From Chloroflexota bacterium (GTDB lineage: Bacteria; Chloroflexota; UBA6077; JACCZL01), in the NCBI GenBank assembly GCA_020850535.1, contig JADZEM010000174.1, positions 18,152 through 82,151 on the forward strand: DNA of 64,000 nt, read 5' to 3'. A program made the position numbers and the translations under genes. The notes under the pieces are model-generated. The model saw nothing but the letters and a program-made list of their open reading frames with translations. It did no database searches and had not been told where the DNA came from. Positions 1 through 8,313 of this stretch are shown here, piece by piece; position 1 is the first letter of the stretch, and each line of letters opens with the position of its first letter.

Positions 1-2
1 GA

Positions 3-449
3 GCCCACGTCACCTCGAACATCAAGCCGATCCCGTTCGCGAATGTCGCCGCGTACGCCAACCCACGCGTGGACGCGCTGCTTGAGCGCGCCGCCAGCCT
101 GATCGACCGGACCGAGCGCGCCGCCGTCTACGCCAGGATTCAGGAGGAGATCTTCGGTCCCGTCCTCTCGGTGATCGAGTTCACCGACGTGGATGAGGCG
201 GTCCACATCGCGAACGGCACCTGCTACGGCCTGGGCGCGTCGGTCTGGACCCGCGACATCCAGCGCGCGATTCAGCTCGCGAAGAGCATTGAGTCCGGCC
301 AGGTCTACGTCAACCAGTACGGCTCGGCCGGCGTCATCGGTGCGCCGTTCGGCGGCTACAAGAACAGCGGCTTCGGGCGGACGAACTGCGCCGACACGAT
401 CCTGGAGTACACCCAGATCAAGGCGGTCGTGTTCAACGCCGGCCAGTAG
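3..449 (+). pseudogene. Chimeric frame: peptide-binding-protein tail fused to an aldehyde dehydrogenase C-terminus (5' partial)
   Basis: The frame is open from the left edge. The first ~46 residues (to about base 140) read like the C-terminal part of a family-5 ABC solute-binding protein: NPRVDALLERA followed by DRTERAAVYARIQ is the typical end-helix pattern of DppA/OppA proteins. From base 141 onward the frame is the last ~103 residues of an aldehyde dehydrogenase, beginning QEEIFGPVLSV, and it matches bases 5841-6149 with about a dozen differences. The junction falls exactly at the shared QEEI codons. The product is neither a complete binding protein nor a complete ALDH (no catalytic Cys or nucleotide-binding part), so I treat it as a recombination product and probably non-functional. 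The upstream end lies outside the window. Confidence 0.75.
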
Positions 450-520
450 GCTCCGGCGGCTGGGCCTCTGGCGGATCGGGCGTCCATCCGCTGGAGGTCA
501 GCCCTGCCGCTACGCCGACC

Positions 521-1105
521 TCAGGGGAACAGCCGCTGCTCCATCAAGTAGGCCACCCGCTGAGCGAGGCACACCGGCCCCCACAGATCCACCCGGAAGC
601 GGAAGGTGTGCTGCGAGCCGACCCAGGCGTCGGGCAGCGGGAGGATCCGGAACTTCCAGCCGCCCTCGGGCGGCAACTCGTACTGATCCGGCCACTCCTG
701 CATCGTGACCAGGGTGTCCACCACCATCCCGAGCGTCGTCCCGGCCAGCGTGTGGGTCAGGGTGGGGGCGCCGTTGGCAGCGCTCCAGGCAGCGTGGCGC
801 TCGCGCAGCGTCCCGGCGATCTCGTGGGTCAACACCACGTACGCCTCGGTGATCCACTGGGCGATATCAGGCTCCAACGTCGTGACGCTGGCGACGCCGA
901 ACCGCTCGCAGATCGTGGACAGCGACGCGACCTCGTCGCAGCGGCGCGCGTGCGCATCGCGGCGGGCGGCTGCACGCAGCCCCCGAAGATCGCGCTGGCT
1001 GACGGCTACCACAGGATGCCACCTCAGGAAGAAAGGATGGTCGGCGCGGCCACCGTCTGGGGCAAACGGGACGTTGGCGACCACGCCGACTGACACTGCC
1101 ACCAT
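521..1105 (-). CDS. Hypothetical protein
   Basis: I do not recognise the family of this 194-residue frame. It has no clear signal peptide or membrane segment. The C-terminal half (from about TLEPDIAQW to the end) has an amphipathic, globular composition with several Trp and aromatic residues, while the N-terminal 70 residues are Arg/Ala-rich and less convincing. The ATG at 1105 has only a weak GCGGGG upstream, so the true start may lie further in. It converges with the chimeric fragment to its left and is co-oriented with the ALDH genes to its right, 78 bases beyond the stop of the nearest one. Whether it is expressed is uncertain. Confidence 0.45.
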   Translation of the reverse strand: MVAVSVGVVANVPFAPDGGRADHPFFLRWHPVVAVSQRDLRGLRAAARRDAHARRCDEVASLSTICERFGVASVTTLEPDIAQWITEAYVVLTHEIAGTLRERHAAWSAANGAPTLTHTLAGTTLGMVVDTLVTMQEWPDQYELPPEGGWKFRILPLPDAWVGSQHTFRFRVDLWGPVCLAQRVAYLMEQRLFP

Positions 1106-1183
1106 CCCCGCGGGCGACGGCGGCAGGTCAGGATGTGCGTACGGCGGCCGGCCAGTCGCCGCACGCTGGTCGGGTGTCGGTTG

Positions 1184-2698
1184 CTACGAGGGCAGGGCCA
1201 CCACCACCGACTTGACCTCGGTGTACAGCTCCAGCGCGTAGTGCCCCATCTCACGGCCCCAGCCAGACTCCTTGTAGCCGCCGAATGGCAGCGCGGCGTC
1301 GAAGACGTGGTAGGTGTTGATCCAGACCGTGCCGGCCTTGAGTTCGGCCGCCAGCGCGTGGGCCTTCGCCACGTCCTTCGTCCAGATGCCGGCCGCCAGG
1401 CCGTAGGTCGTGTCGTTCGCGATGCCGGCCAGCTCGTTGATGTCGTCGAACGGCAGCGCCACCACGACCGGCCCGAAGATCTCCTCCTGGACGATCTTCA
1501 TCTCCTGCTTGGCGTCCACAAGCACCGTCGGTTGGAAGAAGTAGCCGCGCTCGCCGAAGCGGCTGCCGCCGACCAGCGAGCGAGCGCCCTGCTCCGCGCC
1601 AGACTGGAGGTAGCCGGTCACGCGCCGCAGCTGCTCGTCGGAGATCAGCGGCCCCATCTGGGTGTCGGGGTCGAAGGCGTTGCCGAGCTTGATGCCCTCG
1701 GCGGCGTCCGCCACGCCCTGGGCGACCTCGTCAAAGACCTTCCGCTGCACGTACAGGCGGGAGCCGGCGTTGCAGCACTGGCCGTGGTTGAAGAAGATCG
1801 CGTTGGACGCCCCGGCGATGGCGGCCGGCACGTCGGCGTCGTCGAACACGATGTTGGGTGACTTGCCGCCCAGCTCCAACGAGACCTTCTTGAGGTTGCC
1901 GGCCGCCGCCTGGACGACGATCTTGCCGACCTCGCCCGAACCGGTAAAGGCGACCTTGTCCACGTCCGGATGCGCCGCCAGGGCCGCGCCGGCCGTCTCG
2001 CCAAAGCCGGTGACGATATTCACGACGCCGTTCGGGATGCCAGCCTCGGCGATCAGCTCGCCGAGGCGCAGGGCCGTCAGCGGTGTCTGCTCGGCCGGCT
2101 TCAGCACCACCGTGCAGCCCGTCGCCAGGGCCGGGCCAAGCTTCCAGGCCGCCATCAGCAGCGGGAAGTTCCAGGGGATGATCTGCGCGACCACGCCAAT
2201 CGGCTCGTGGCGGGTGTAGGCGAAGAACCTGTGGCCCGGCAGCGGGATGTTCGAGATCGGGATGGTGTGGCCCTCGATCTTCGTGGCCCAGCCGGCCATG
2301 TAGCGGAGCAGATCGACGGCCAGCGGCACGTCGGCGGCCCGGGCCACCGCCACCGGCTTGCCGTTGTCGAGCGCTTCGAGCTGGGCGAACTCCTCAGCGT
2401 TCTGCTCGAGCAGGTCGGCCAGCTTCCAGATCATCCGGCCCCGCTCGGACGGCGAGACGCTCCTGCGCCACGGGCCGACCTCGAAGGCCCGGCGAGCAGC
2501 CGCGACGGCCTTCTCGACGTCCGCCTTGTCGCCCTCAGCCACCTGGGCAATGACCTCTTCGGTGGCTGGATCGAACACGTCGAAGACCTTGCCAGACGCC
2601 GCCTGCACCCACTGGCCGTCGATGAGCATCGGGCGCGGGCTGCCGACGAACTCGGCGACGTTCGCGCCCAACCCCGGCCTGCTCTCTGTCAGTACCAC
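1184..2698 (-). CDS. Aldehyde dehydrogenase (NAD(P)+-dependent, ALDH superfamily)
   Basis: Oxidises an aldehyde to the acid with NAD(P)+. The ~504-residue product has all core ALDH motifs: IPWNFP near residue 174, FTGS at 251-254, LELGGKSP with the general-base Glu at ~275, GQCC with the catalytic Cys at ~309, EEIFGPVV and the C-terminal PFGGYKESG. The ending ELYTEVKSVV resembles betaine-aldehyde or phenylacetaldehyde-type ALDHs, but the substrate cannot be fixed. I chose the GTG at 2698 because GAGAAGGGG lies six bases upstream; an in-frame ATG at 2758 would add 20 unlikely residues. The 52-bp perfect palindrome at 2786-2837 sits in its promoter region. Its closest neighbour in the window is the next ALDH on the same strand. 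Confidence 0.93.
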   Translation of the reverse strand: MVLTESRPGLGANVAEFVGSPRPMLIDGQWVQAASGKVFDVFDPATEEVIAQVAEGDKADVEKAVAAARRAFEVGPWRRSVSPSERGRMIWKLADLLEQNAEEFAQLEALDNGKPVAVARAADVPLAVDLLRYMAGWATKIEGHTIPISNIPLPGHRFFAYTRHEPIGVVAQIIPWNFPLLMAAWKLGPALATGCTVVLKPAEQTPLTALRLGELIAEAGIPNGVVNIVTGFGETAGAALAAHPDVDKVAFTGSGEVGKIVVQAAAGNLKKVSLELGGKSPNIVFDDADVPAAIAGASNAIFFNHGQCCNAGSRLYVQRKVFDEVAQGVADAAEGIKLGNAFDPDTQMGPLISDEQLRRVTGYLQSGAEQGARSLVGGSRFGERGYFFQPTVLVDAKQEMKIVQEEIFGPVVVALPFDDINELAGIANDTTYGLAAGIWTKDVAKAHALAAELKAGTVWINTYHVFDAALPFGGYKESGWGREMGHYALELYTEVKSVVVALPS

Positions 2699-2785
2699 GG
2701 TGTACCCCTTCTCACTCGCAACGTTCGGTCTGGTGTGGCGACCAGCAAGCGCGAGCACCAGCCTGCGCGACTACTATGGCGCAGA

Positions 2786-2837
2786 CCACCCTGACTATTC
2801 AAACACGGAATATTCCGTGTTTGAATAGTCAGGGTGG
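2786..2837. promoter_or_regulatory. Perfect 52-bp palindrome with two overlapping operator-like sites
   Basis: The two 26-base arms (2786-2811 and 2812-2837) are perfect reverse complements. Each half holds a 19-bp copy of the local operator motif: 2795-2813 starts CTATTCAA and 2810-2828 ends TTGAATAG, sharing a GGAATATTCC core. On the minus strand TTGAAT, an 18-base spacer and CATAGT could form a promoter for the downstream ALDH. No T-run follows on either strand, so I read it as an operator and not as an intrinsic terminator. Confidence 0.7.
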
Positions 2838-2904
2838 ACGGGAAGCTTCTCTGGGTGTGACGGGCGGCGCCCCAGCAGCGCGCCCACGACCATGGTCACC
2901 GCGT

Positions 2905-4398
2905 CTACAGCTGGATCACCACCGACTTCACCTCGGTGTACAGCTCCAGCGCGTTGTGGCCCATCTCCCGGCCCCAGCCGGACTGCTTGAAGCCGCCGAA
3001 CGGCAGGGCCGGATCGCCGACGTTGTAGCAGTTGACCCAGACCGTCCCCGCGCGCAGCTTCGCGGCCACCCGGTGGGCCTTGCGGACGTCCGTGGTCCAG
3101 ATGCCGGCGGCCAGGCCGTAGGTCGTGTCGTTCGCCCGCTGCGCCACCTCTTCGATGTCGTCGAACGGCATCGCCGAGATGACGGGGCCGAAGATCTCCT
3201 CCTGAGCGATCCGCATGCCGTCCTGCACGTCGGCGAAGACCGTCGGCGGGACGAAGTAGCCGTTGGCCAGCTCGCCCTCGGTCAGGCGCGCCCCGCCGAC
3301 CGTCGCCCTGGCCCCCTCATCCGCCCCAAGCTGCAGGTAGCTAGTGACCCGCTCGATCTGCTGCTGCGAGACCAGCGGCCCGATCTGCACATTCGGATCG
3401 AGGCCGTTGCCGACCTTCAGCTCTGAGGCGAAGTTCGACAGGCGCTCCACGAACTCGTCGTGCACCTTGCGCTCGACGAAGAGGCGTGTTCCAGCGCTGC
3501 AGATCTGTCCGGAGTTGGCGAAGACCGCCATCGCCGCCCCGGGGACGGCTGCGTCAAGGTCGGCGTCGGCGAACACGACGTCTGGCGACTTGCCGCCCAG
3601 CTCCAGGGACACCCGCTTCAGGTTCAGCGCCGACGAGCGGATGATCTCCTGGCCCGTCACGTGTGACCCGGTGAAGGCGACCTTGTCGACGTCGAGGTGC
3701 CGCGCCAGGGCCGCGCCGGCCGTCTCGCCGTAGCCGGGCACCACGTTGACGACGCCATCGGGAACCCCAGCCTCCTGGCACAGCTCGGCGAAGCGGAGCG
3801 GGGTCAGCGGCGCCTCTTCGGCCGGCTTGAGGATCACGGTGCAGCCCGTCGCGATGGCCGGCCCGACCTTCCAGATACAGGCGCCGAGCGGCCCGTTCCA
3901 GGGGATGATCGCGCCGACGACGCCGACCGGATCCTTGAGGGTGAACGAGACGTACTCGCCGGGCAGCGAGTTCTCGATGGTCTCGCCGTGGATGGCCGTC
4001 GCCTGTCCAGCGTACCAGCGGAGCATCCCGAGCGCCCGCCGCCTGGTGGACATGGTGCGGCTGACCGGCGCGCCCATGTCGAGCGTGTCGAGGGTGGCAA
4101 GCTCCTCGAAGTGCTCCTCCACCAGATCGGCCAGTTTGAGCAGGATCGCCTGCCGCTCGTACGGCTTGACCTTGCTCCACGGCCCCTCGAACGCCGCCCG
4201 CGCCGCCCTGACCGCCCGGTCGATGTCGACGGCGTCACCCTCGGCGACCGTCGCGAGCACCTCCCCCGTGGCCGGATTGACGCTCTCGAAGGTCTTGCCC
4301 GAGGCCGCGTCGACCCACTGACCGCCGATCAGCATCTTCTTCGGCGTGCCGTCCAGGAACGGATGCCGCGTGTTGGCCCATGCGCCTGCTAGCGCCAT
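2905..4398 (-). CDS. Aldehyde dehydrogenase (NAD(P)+-dependent, ALDH superfamily)
   Basis: This 497-residue ALDH is of typical length. It has IPWNGP near 165, FTGS near 243, LELGGKSP with Glu266, GQIC with the catalytic Cys300, EEIFGPVI and PFGGFKQSGWG near the C-terminus. It parallels the ALDH at 1184-2698 along its whole length, including the C-terminal ELYTEVKSVV, so the pair looks like an old tandem duplication. The 206-base gap between them holds the operator palindrome, which suggests the second copy has its own promoter. The upstream neighbour is transcribed divergently from a 266-base AT-richer gap. The substrate is unknown; nearby acyl-CoA dehydrogenase-like and molybdenum hydroxylase genes suggest aldehyde or acid catabolism. 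Confidence 0.94.
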   Translation of the reverse strand: MALAGAWANTRHPFLDGTPKKMLIGGQWVDAASGKTFESVNPATGEVLATVAEGDAVDIDRAVRAARAAFEGPWSKVKPYERQAILLKLADLVEEHFEELATLDTLDMGAPVSRTMSTRRRALGMLRWYAGQATAIHGETIENSLPGEYVSFTLKDPVGVVGAIIPWNGPLGACIWKVGPAIATGCTVILKPAEEAPLTPLRFAELCQEAGVPDGVVNVVPGYGETAGAALARHLDVDKVAFTGSHVTGQEIIRSSALNLKRVSLELGGKSPDVVFADADLDAAVPGAAMAVFANSGQICSAGTRLFVERKVHDEFVERLSNFASELKVGNGLDPNVQIGPLVSQQQIERVTSYLQLGADEGARATVGGARLTEGELANGYFVPPTVFADVQDGMRIAQEEIFGPVISAMPFDDIEEVAQRANDTTYGLAAGIWTTDVRKAHRVAAKLRAGTVWVNCYNVGDPALPFGGFKQSGWGREMGHNALELYTEVKSVVIQL

Positions 4399-4434
4399 CG
4401 CGCCTGACCTCCCACCCCACCCGCAGCCCCATGA

Positions 4435-4490
4435 CGAACGAGATTACTACGGGCTAAACTGCACGCTTAGCTATGTATAATACCAGCGCT
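4435..4490. promoter_or_regulatory. AT-rich divergent promoter region between two ALDH genes
   Basis: This is an AT-rich island in a GC-rich setting. It holds TATAAT at 4476-4481 on the plus strand and TAGTAAT-like sequence on the minus strand nearer the start of the leftward ALDH at 4398. A GCTAA/TTAGC inverted repeat lies at about 4453-4471. No convincing -35 partner is visible, so the exact promoter is unresolved. Confidence 0.35.
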
Positions 4491-4601
4491 CGTGGGGAAC
4501 GGCGGGTACGGAAGTAGCCGCTCGCGCTGCGGCCCAGAGCATCTGCGCCGGGCCGAGTGCGCGCCCGAGCGGCCGGCGAAGACCAGGGCGCGACCTCGAC
4601 C

Positions 4602-4631
4602 TTGATACTCTATTCAAACTTTGAATAGACT
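4602..4631 (+). promoter_or_regulatory. Promoter with 19-bp palindromic operator in the spacer
   Basis: TTGATA (4602-4607), an 18-base spacer and TAGACT (4626-4631) form a plausible sigma-70-type promoter for the ALDH starting at 4665. The 19-bp palindrome CTATTCAAACTTTGAATAG (4610-4628) fills the spacer and overlaps the -10. That geometry fits repression. It is the best copy of the motif shared by this region. Confidence 0.65.
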
Positions 4632-4664
4632 GTCAAGGAGCTTTCCGCAGGGAGGACTAGCATC

Positions 4665-6149
4665 GTGGCAGTGAGCGCTCCGCCTCAGACTCGGGCCCCT
4701 GGCATCCTCGAACAGGTTCCTGACGGTGTCCAGTTCATCGGGGGCGTCTGGACCCCCGCGAAGCACGGCGAGACCATCGCCGTCATCAACCCCGCCTCGG
4801 GCGAGCATCTGCGAAGCGTGCCGCGCGGCGGCGCCGACGACGTTGCCGAGGCCGTGTCGGCGGCGGCGGCGGCGTTCCCGAAGTGGCGCGACCTGAGCGC
4901 CACCCAGCGCGGCAACCTGATCCGCCGCTGGGGCGACATCTGCAACCAGCACGCCGAGGACATCGCGATCCTCGAGTGCCTGGAGGTCGGCAAGCCGTTC
5001 AAGGGGCCGGCCAACGTTGGCGACCGCGCCATCTACTTTGCCGGGCTGGCCGACAAGCTGACCGGCGACACGCTGCCCTCGGCCAACCCGAACGTGCTCG
5101 GCATCACCCTGCGCGAGCCGTACGGCGTCTGCGGCAGCATCGTCCCCTGGAACTTCCCGCCCCACCTGATGATGAGCGACGTGGCCCCGGCCATCGCGGC
5201 TGGGAATACCATCGTGGTCAAGCCACCCGAGGACGCGCCGATCACCTGCCTCTACCTGGCGAAGCTGGCGCAGGAAGCTGGCATCCCGGACGGCGTGATC
5301 AACGTCGTCACCGGCTACGGCTCCGAGGCCGGCTCGGCCCTGCCGCTGCATCCGCTGGTCCGCCACATGAGCTTCACCGGCTCGCCGGAGACCGGCTCGA
5401 AGGTGATGACGGCCTGCGCCCAGCGGCTGATCCCGCTGCACCTGGAGCTGGGCGGGAAGTCGCCGCAGGTCGTGCTGCGCGATGCCGACCTCAACGCGGC
5501 GGTCCCACACATCGTCCGCAACTTCACCAGCAACGCCGGTCAGGTCTGCGTGGCCGGGACGCGGCTAGTGGTCGATCAGTCGGTGCGCTCGCAGATCGTC
5601 GAGGCGATCGCGGCCGAGATGGAGCGGGTGCGGGTTGGCCACTGGTACGAGGACGTGGACATGGGGCCGCTGATCTCCAAGAAGTAGGAGAATCGCGTGC
5701 TCGGCTACATGGACGTCGCGCAGCAGGAAGGCGTCCAGGTGGTCGTCGGCGGCAACAAGCTCGGCGGGGCCAAGTTCGACAACGGCTTCTTCGTCGAGCC
5801 GACGCTCTTCGACAACGTCAAGCCGGACATGCGGGTCGCCCAGGAGGAGATCTTCGGTCCCGTCCTCTCGGTGATCGAGTTCACCGACGTGGACGAGGCG
5901 GTCCACATCGCGAACGGCACCCGCTACGGCCTGGGCGCGTCGGTCTGGACCCGCGACATCCAGCGCGCGATTCAGCTCGCGAAGAGCATCGAGTCCGGCC
6001 AGGTCTACGTCAACCAGTACGGCTCGGCCGGCGTCATCGGTGCGCCGTTCGGCGGCTACAAGAACAGCGGTTTCGGCCGGACTGGCGGCGTCGACACGAT
6101 CCTGGAGTACACCCAGATCAAGGCGGTGGTGTTCAACGCCGGCCAGTAG
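4665..6149 (+). pseudogene. Aldehyde dehydrogenase interrupted by an in-frame amber codon
   Basis: Read through, this is a 494-codon ALDH with IPWNFP-type substrate-tunnel sequence near 160 (VPWNFP), FTGS near 238, LELGGKSP with Glu261, GQVC with Cys295 and a C-terminal PFGGYKNSGFGR. The GTG start has GGAGGA eight bases upstream. A single TAG at 5685-5687 stops translation after 340 residues, and the same frame resumes at once (ENRVLGYMDVA). The context MGPLISKK-stop-ENRVLGY matches the ALDH pattern KKQ, so a CAG to TAG transition is the likely lesion. The truncated product keeps the catalytic Cys but lacks the last third, including the oligomerisation region. Bases 5841-6149 are nearly repeated at 141-449. 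A sequencing error cannot be excluded. Confidence 0.85.
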
Positions 6150-6158
6150 GCCCGATGC

Positions 6159-6197
6159 GTGTCTCTGGCGGCAGGCGTGGCCTGCCGCCAGAGACAC
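6159..6197. terminator. Bidirectional terminator-like hairpin
   Basis: A perfect 17-bp stem (6159-6175 with 6181-6197) closes a five-base loop. It lies between the convergent ALDH remnant and the MBL-fold gene. There is no T-tract on either side, so termination is inferred from position and stem strength. Confidence 0.6.
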
Positions 6198-6247
6198 CCC
6201 ACACCAGCCGGTACGCCTGACGCGCTGCCAGTCGTTGCCGGCCGTCT

Positions 6248-6913
6248 CTACCGGGCGCGCATCGCCTCGAGGATCTGCTGCACCAACGGGTTGTGGCGGC
6301 GCTCGAAGCCGATGGTCGTCTGATCCATGTGGCCCGGACGCACCACCGTATCCTCAGGCAATGGCATCAGCCGGCTCATGATGCTGATCATGATCCGCTC
6401 GAAGCTGCCATCGGGCGAGTCGAACTTGCCGACCGACCCCTGAAACAGGGTGTCGCCGCTGAACAGCACGCCGTCGGTGTAGAAGCAGACGCTGCCCGGC
6501 GTGTGCCCGGGCGTGTGGATCACCTTCAGGTCGACGCCCGCCACCCCGACCGTGTCGTCGTGTGCCAGGAAGTCGTCGGGCTCGGGTGACGGCCGCTCGT
6601 GCCGCCCGAACATCCGCGGCGCCGAGGCCGGCATCCGCCGCGCGATCTCCAGGTCGTCGGCGTGGAGCAGGTACGGCGCGCCGGTCTCCTCCTGGAGCGC
6701 ACGCACGGCCATGATGTGGTCGAGGTGCCCGTGCGTGCAGACGATCTTCTTGATGGAGACCTTCATCTCCCGCGCGAGCGCCTGAACCTCGCCGACCTCG
6801 TCGCCGGGGTCGATGCAGATCGCCTCGCCGGTGCGTCTCGACCCGACGATGTAGCAGTTGGCCTGAATCAGTCCGACCACCGTGTGGCGGATCATCAGCT
6901 CGGTGGCGTCCAT
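6248..6913 (-). CDS. MBL-fold metallo-hydrolase (glyoxalase II-like)
   Basis: A 221-residue protein of the metallo-beta-lactamase fold, of the usual length for glyoxalase II-like hydrolases. The dinuclear metal site is visible: THGHLDHI at 60-67, HTPGHTPGS as the third His region, SGDTLF as the bridging Asp, and a late PGHM in place of the more usual PGHG. Such enzymes hydrolyse thioesters, often S-acyl-glutathione or analogues, but the exact substrate is unknown. Next to ALDHs and an acyl-CoA dehydrogenase-like gene, a thioesterase-like detoxifying role is plausible. It is transcribed divergently from the acyl-CoA dehydrogenase-like gene, across an intergenic region carrying the shared operator motif. 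Confidence 0.88.
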   Translation of the reverse strand: MDATELMIRHTVVGLIQANCYIVGSRRTGEAICIDPGDEVGEVQALAREMKVSIKKIVCTHGHLDHIMAVRALQEETGAPYLLHADDLEIARRMPASAPRMFGRHERPSPEPDDFLAHDDTVGVAGVDLKVIHTPGHTPGSVCFYTDGVLFSGDTLFQGSVGKFDSPDGSFERIMISIMSRLMPLPEDTVVRPGHMDQTTIGFERRHNPLVQQILEAMRAR

Positions 6914-6949
6914 GTGCCCTCCCCATCCCTCTCGTCGCGCTGGCGTCGC

Positions 6950-6989
6950 TTGACGCGCCGCCCCAACCCGGTATTCAATCGATGAATAC
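6950..6989 (+). promoter_or_regulatory. Promoter overlapped by a 19-bp operator-like palindrome
   Basis: TTGACG (6950-6955), a 16-base spacer and TATTCA (6972-6977) form a candidate promoter for the flavoprotein gene at 7039. GTATTCAATCGATGAATAC (6971-6989) is a palindrome of the same 19-bp length and pattern as the one at 4610-4628, and it covers the -10. It could also control the divergent MBL-fold gene. Confidence 0.6.
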
Positions 6990-7038
6990 TACGCCGGTGT
7001 CGGCCTGTCCGCGCCGATCTGAGGAGAACTCCTCTCCC

Positions 7039-8238
7039 ATGACTGCCCACCAGACGACTCCCACTCCTCTGGCCGAGTCGGCTTCGCTCGCTGAGCGGCG
7101 CGCGGCCCTGCTGGCGGCCGTTCAGGCCCTTGCCGCCGAGTTCGCCCAGGATCGCCAGCAGCGCCAGCGCCGGCGCGAGCTTGACCCGGCCGATGTCGAC
7201 CGCCTTCGCGCGGCCGCCTACACGCTGACCGCCGTGCCAGTCGAGCAGGGCGGCCTCTGGGACACGCTGGCGGGATCGGCCCGCCCGGTGGCCGCCGTCC
7301 TGCGGGCGCTGGCGCACGGCGACTCGTCCCTGGCCCTGGTCTCGGCGATGCACCCCTCCATTCTCTCGCCCTGGCTCGCCTCGACCAGCATCGCGGACGG
7401 CGACGAGGAATGGCAGGCGCAGCGAAGCTGGATCTTCCAGACCGTCAAGGATGGCGACCTCTGGGGCACTATCACCTCGGAGCCGGGCAGCGGCGGCGAT
7501 CCTGGGAAGACCAAAGCCGTCGCCGTCCGCGACGATGGCCCGACGGGCTGGCGGCTCACGGGCGTCAAGCATTTCGGCAGCGGCATGGGCATCATGTCGT
7601 ACATGGTGACGACGGCCATTCCGGAGGGCGAGACGGCTCCGGCCACCTTCTTCCTGAGGATGAAGGGCGTCCCCTGGGACGGCTCGCAGGGCGCGACCCT
7701 GACAGCACCCTGGGACGGCCACGGGATGGTCGCCACCCAGAGCCACGGCATGCGGTACGACAGCTTTCCGGCCACGCGGCAGGCCTGGAAGGGCACGCGC
7801 GATGCCATCGCCTCGCCGGCCGGGGCCTTCGACAACTTCGTGTTCACGGCGGTGATCGTCGGGATCGTCGAGGTCGCCTTCGAGACGGCCCGCGCGTCGC
7901 TGGCGAAGAAGGCGGGCGCCCTGCGCGCCTACGAGCGGGTGGAATGGTCGCGCGCGGAGCTGGACGAGTGGACGATCCTCCAGGCGTTCGAGGGGATGAC
8001 CCGCGCGATGGAGACGAAGGCCCGCCCGAACCGCGACATCCTGAAAGGCAAGACGGTCATTGCCGAGCTGGCAGAGTCGGCGCTGGGCCGGCTGTCGAAA
8101 GTGATCGGCGGCGGGACGTTCGCGCGGTACTCGCCCTTCGGCTACTGGAACGAGGATGTCCGCGCGCTCGGGTTCCTGCGTCCGCCCTGGGGGTTCGCCT
8201 TCGACCGCCTGTTCGACGGCTCGCTGCCGACGGGATAG
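7039..8238 (+). CDS. Acyl-CoA dehydrogenase-family flavoprotein
   Basis: A 399-residue protein of the acyl-CoA dehydrogenase superfamily. The N-terminal helical part (residues ~15-110), the middle beta domain with TSEPGSGGD and GVKHFGSG typical of the FAD/substrate groove, and the C-terminal helical bundle are all present. The sequence resembles the acyl-CoA dehydrogenase-like monooxygenases (DszC/DBT type) as much as beta-oxidation enzymes, so the reaction is uncertain. I chose the ATG at 7039, with GAGGAG at 7021-7026. An upstream ATG at 6982 lies inside the operator and is less likely. GAGGAGAACTCCTC can fold on itself and might partly mask the ribosome-binding site. It is co-located with ALDHs and carries the same operator motif. 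Confidence 0.85.
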   Translation: MTAHQTTPTPLAESASLAERRAALLAAVQALAAEFAQDRQQRQRRRELDPADVDRLRAAAYTLTAVPVEQGGLWDTLAGSARPVAAVLRALAHGDSSLALVSAMHPSILSPWLASTSIADGDEEWQAQRSWIFQTVKDGDLWGTITSEPGSGGDPGKTKAVAVRDDGPTGWRLTGVKHFGSGMGIMSYMVTTAIPEGETAPATFFLRMKGVPWDGSQGATLTAPWDGHGMVATQSHGMRYDSFPATRQAWKGTRDAIASPAGAFDNFVFTAVIVGIVEVAFETARASLAKKAGALRAYERVEWSRAELDEWTILQAFEGMTRAMETKARPNRDILKGKTVIAELAESALGRLSKVIGGGTFARYSPFGYWNEDVRALGFLRPPWGFAFDRLFDGSLPTG

Positions 8239-8263
8239 GGACGGCCGGGACGCCCCCTCGTCG

Positions 8264-8313
8264 GCTGAAGCGCTCGCCCACACGCCCTGTGGGGCGAGCG
8301 GGGCGCCTTCAGC
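8264..8313. terminator. Bidirectional terminator-like hairpin
   Basis: GCTGAAG plus CGCTCGCCC on the left pairs with GGGCGAGCG and CTTCAGC on the right, with a small bulge. It lies between two convergent genes and overlaps the stop codon of the leftward one. No T-tract is visible. Confidence 0.5.

Noticed and set aside
193..708. Plus-strand frame overlapping the ALDH fragment
   Set aside because: Arg/Ser/Ala-only composition, out of frame with a recognisable protein; a GC-rich shadow frame.
2786..2837. Intrinsic terminator of the ALDH at 2905-4398
   Set aside because: No T-run on either side, AT-rich centre, and its halves match a motif found at promoters elsewhere.
5685..5687. Amber codon recoded as an amino acid
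   Set aside because: Other genes in the window use TAG as a normal stop, no downstream insertion element is visible, and only one gene is affected.
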